64,000 bases of DNA from Photobacterium sp. SKA34 (GTDB lineage Bacteria > Pseudomonadota > Gammaproteobacteria > Enterobacterales > Vibrionaceae): positions 56,307 through 120,306 of the forward strand of contig NZ_CH724147.1 of assembly GCF_000153325.1 (NCBI RefSeq). The letters are read 5' to 3'. Shown here in pieces: positions 62,649-64,000 of the stretch. The notes beneath the pieces were generated by a model. It was given only the letters and a program-made list of their open reading frames with translations, made no database searches and had not been told where the DNA came from. How positions within the stretch are numbered: position 1 is the first letter of the stretch; every line of letters starts with the position of its first letter. A program made the translations under genes and the position numbers.

Positions 62649-64000
62649 TATGCCTTTTCCTCTTGTTGCTCTGTGGCTGCTAGTTTTTCAGCAGAGTCTT
62701 TTGCTGCAGCTTCGTCAGCGGCAGCACCATATAGACGTGCTTTAGGTTGAGATTTGGTGATCGTTACATGGCTGTAATCGATAATTGGTGCTGCGCCATT
62801 GTTGTAAAACGCTAACGTGTGTTTTAGGTAGTTCACATCATCACGTTCAGTACAACCATCATCTAAGCGTTGGTGTGCACCACGAGATTCTCTACGATTG
62901 ATCGCTGAGTGTGCCATCGCTTCAGCCACTTCTAGGCCGTAACCAATTTCAATTGCGTATAGCAGATCGGTGTTAAAGACTTTGCCTTTATCTTGAATTG
63001 AGATGTGCTTGTAACGCTCTTTTAGCTCAGCCAACTTATCAATCGTTGCCTGCATTAAATCTTCTTGACGGTAGATACCACAACCGGCTTCCATGGTGTG
63101 ACCCATTTCAGTGCGGATCTCTGCCCAGTTCTCATCACCTTCTTGTGCCATTAAGGCGTCAATACGTGCTTGAACAGCATCAATTTGTGCATTGATTGAT
63201 GCGTCATTCCAACCTGTGAATTCTTCAGCACGTTTAACCGCGTGCTCACCAGCAACACGACCAAATACCACGAACTCTGCTAATGAGTTAGAGCCTAAAC
63301 GGTTGGCTCCGTGAAGACCGACAGAAGCACATTCACCCACAGCAAATAAACCTTTAATGCGAGTTTCACATTCGCCATTTGTTTCAATACCACCCATGGT
63401 GTAGTGAACAGTAGGGCGAATTGGGATCGGCTCTTTCGCTGGATCCACGTTGACGTAGGCTTTTGCTAATTCACAGATGAACGGTAGACGTTCATGTAAG
63501 TATTCTTCACCAAGATGGCGTAGATCTAGGTGTACAACATCACCAAGTGGGTGCTTGATGGTGTTACCTTTTTGTTGTTCATGCCAGAAAGCCTGTGACA
63601 CTTTGTCACGAGGGCCTAATTCCATGTATTTGTTCTTTGGTTGGCCCACCGGTGTTTCAGGGCCCATGCCGTAGTCTTGCAAGTAACGGTAACCGTTTTT
63701 ATTTACAATGATACCGCCTTCACCACGACAACCTTCTGTCATCAGGATACCTGTACCCGGAAGACCTGTTGGGTGATATTGTACAAATTCCATATCACGT
63801 AGTGGAATACCGTGACGGTAAGCCATTGCCATCCCATCGCCAGTTACGATACCACCATTAGTATTACAGTGATAAACACGACCTGCGCCGCCCGTTGCTA
63901 GGATCACTGATTTTGCTTTAATACAAATCAATTCGCCTTCAGACATGTGGATTGCAATTAGACCTTGTACTTCACCGTCTTCAACTAAAAGATCAACCAC
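62648..64000 (-). CDS. frdA: Fumarate reductase flavoprotein subunit A (5' end outside window)
   Basis: Catalytic FAD subunit reducing fumarate to succinate in anaerobic respiration. 450 residues are visible, about three quarters of a roughly 600-aa protein; the N-terminus with the FAD-linked His lies beyond 64000. Visible landmarks are QYHPTGLPGTGILMTEG and CRGEGG (active site), RPTVHYTMGGIE (conserved His), and LHGANRLGSNSLAEFVVFG (FAD binding). It is the first visible gene of frdABCD and receives fumarate from AspA and DcuA activity. Confidence 0.97.
   Translation of the reverse strand: MVDLLVEDGEVQGLIAIHMSEGELICIKAKSVILATGGAGRVYHCNTNGGIVTGDGMAMAYRHGIPLRDMEFVQYHPTGLPGTGILMTEGCRGEGGIIVNKNGYRYLQDYGMGPETPVGQPKNKYMELGPRDKVSQAFWHEQQKGNTIKHPLGDVVHLDLRHLGEEYLHERLPFICELAKAYVNVDPAKEPIPIRPTVHYTMGGIETNGECETRIKGLFAVGECASVGLHGANRLGSNSLAEFVVFGRVAGEHAVKRAEEFTGWNDASINAQIDAVQARIDALMAQEGDENWAEIRTEMGHTMEAGCGIYRQEDLMQATIDKLAELKERYKHISIQDKGKVFNTDLLYAIEIGYGLEVAEAMAHSAINRRESRGAHQRLDDGCTERDDVNYLKHTLAFYNNGAAPIIDYSHVTITKSQPKARLYGAAADEAAAKDSAEKLAATEQQEEKA

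Overview
The window reads as chromosomal backbone of a marine gammaproteobacterium of the Vibrionaceae, most likely a Photobacterium. The genus call is an inference from gene order and protein similarity recalled from memory; no search was run. Base composition is moderately AT-rich. Gene order follows the enterobacterial/vibrio pattern in several blocks: rplJL-rpoBC, then rsd/nudC-hemE-yjaG-hupA-yjaH-purHD; prmA-dusB-fis with panF-yhdT and aroQ-accBC; a truncated dsbD followed by dcuA-aspA-fxsA-groSL; and epmB/efp-frdABCD. There are no rRNA or tRNA genes, insertion sequences, prophage or CRISPR arrays.

Region by region. 1-9.7 kb holds the L10 operon leader, ribosomal proteins L10 and L7/L12 and the beta and beta' subunits of RNA polymerase. 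9.8-22 kb holds the sigma-70 regulator Rsd, NADH pyrophosphatase, haem synthesis (hemE), a uracil-DNA-glycosylase-like protein, a hydroxyacid dehydrogenase, yjaG, a branched-chain amino acid carrier with a leader peptide and structured 5' region, HU-alpha, and purine synthesis (purH, purD). 22-27.5 kb holds zntR, small genes, and the MalI-MalX-MalY sugar/PTS locus with multiple MalI operators. 27.8-36.3 kb holds a chemoreceptor, fis, dusB, prmA, pantothenate uptake and fatty-acid initiation (accBC). 36.8-47.6 kb is an acetate-utilisation cluster: acetyl-CoA synthetase, an MFS carrier, a symporter-fused hybrid histidine kinase (CrbS-like), a two-subunit acetate-type sodium symporter, a MarC protein and the LuxR-type regulator (CrbR-like). 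47.8-56.2 kb holds the truncated dsbD, dcuA, aspA, fxsA, a MATE pump and groESL. 56.3-59.3 kb is an AT-rich, gene-poor segment with an unrecognised acidic protein, a broken rimK and a dispersed short repeat. 59.3-64 kb holds EF-P and its lysine aminomutase, and the fumarate reductase operon, cut by the window edge inside frdA.

The parts that ordinary annotation would miss are: (1) a 40-codon leader peptide with rare leucine codons near its end, followed by RNA arms that can sequester the brnQ ribosome binding site; (2) in-frame TGA codons near the 5' ends of malX (at the conserved Trp12) and rimK (codon 26), in a window where TGA is almost never used as a stop; (3) a dsbD reduced to its last two membrane helices and the thioredoxin domain; (4) an octanucleotide repeat abutting the dcuA ribosome binding site; and (5) a directional motif, AAAAAG[CG]TG, repeated about ten times in the groEL-epmB gap.
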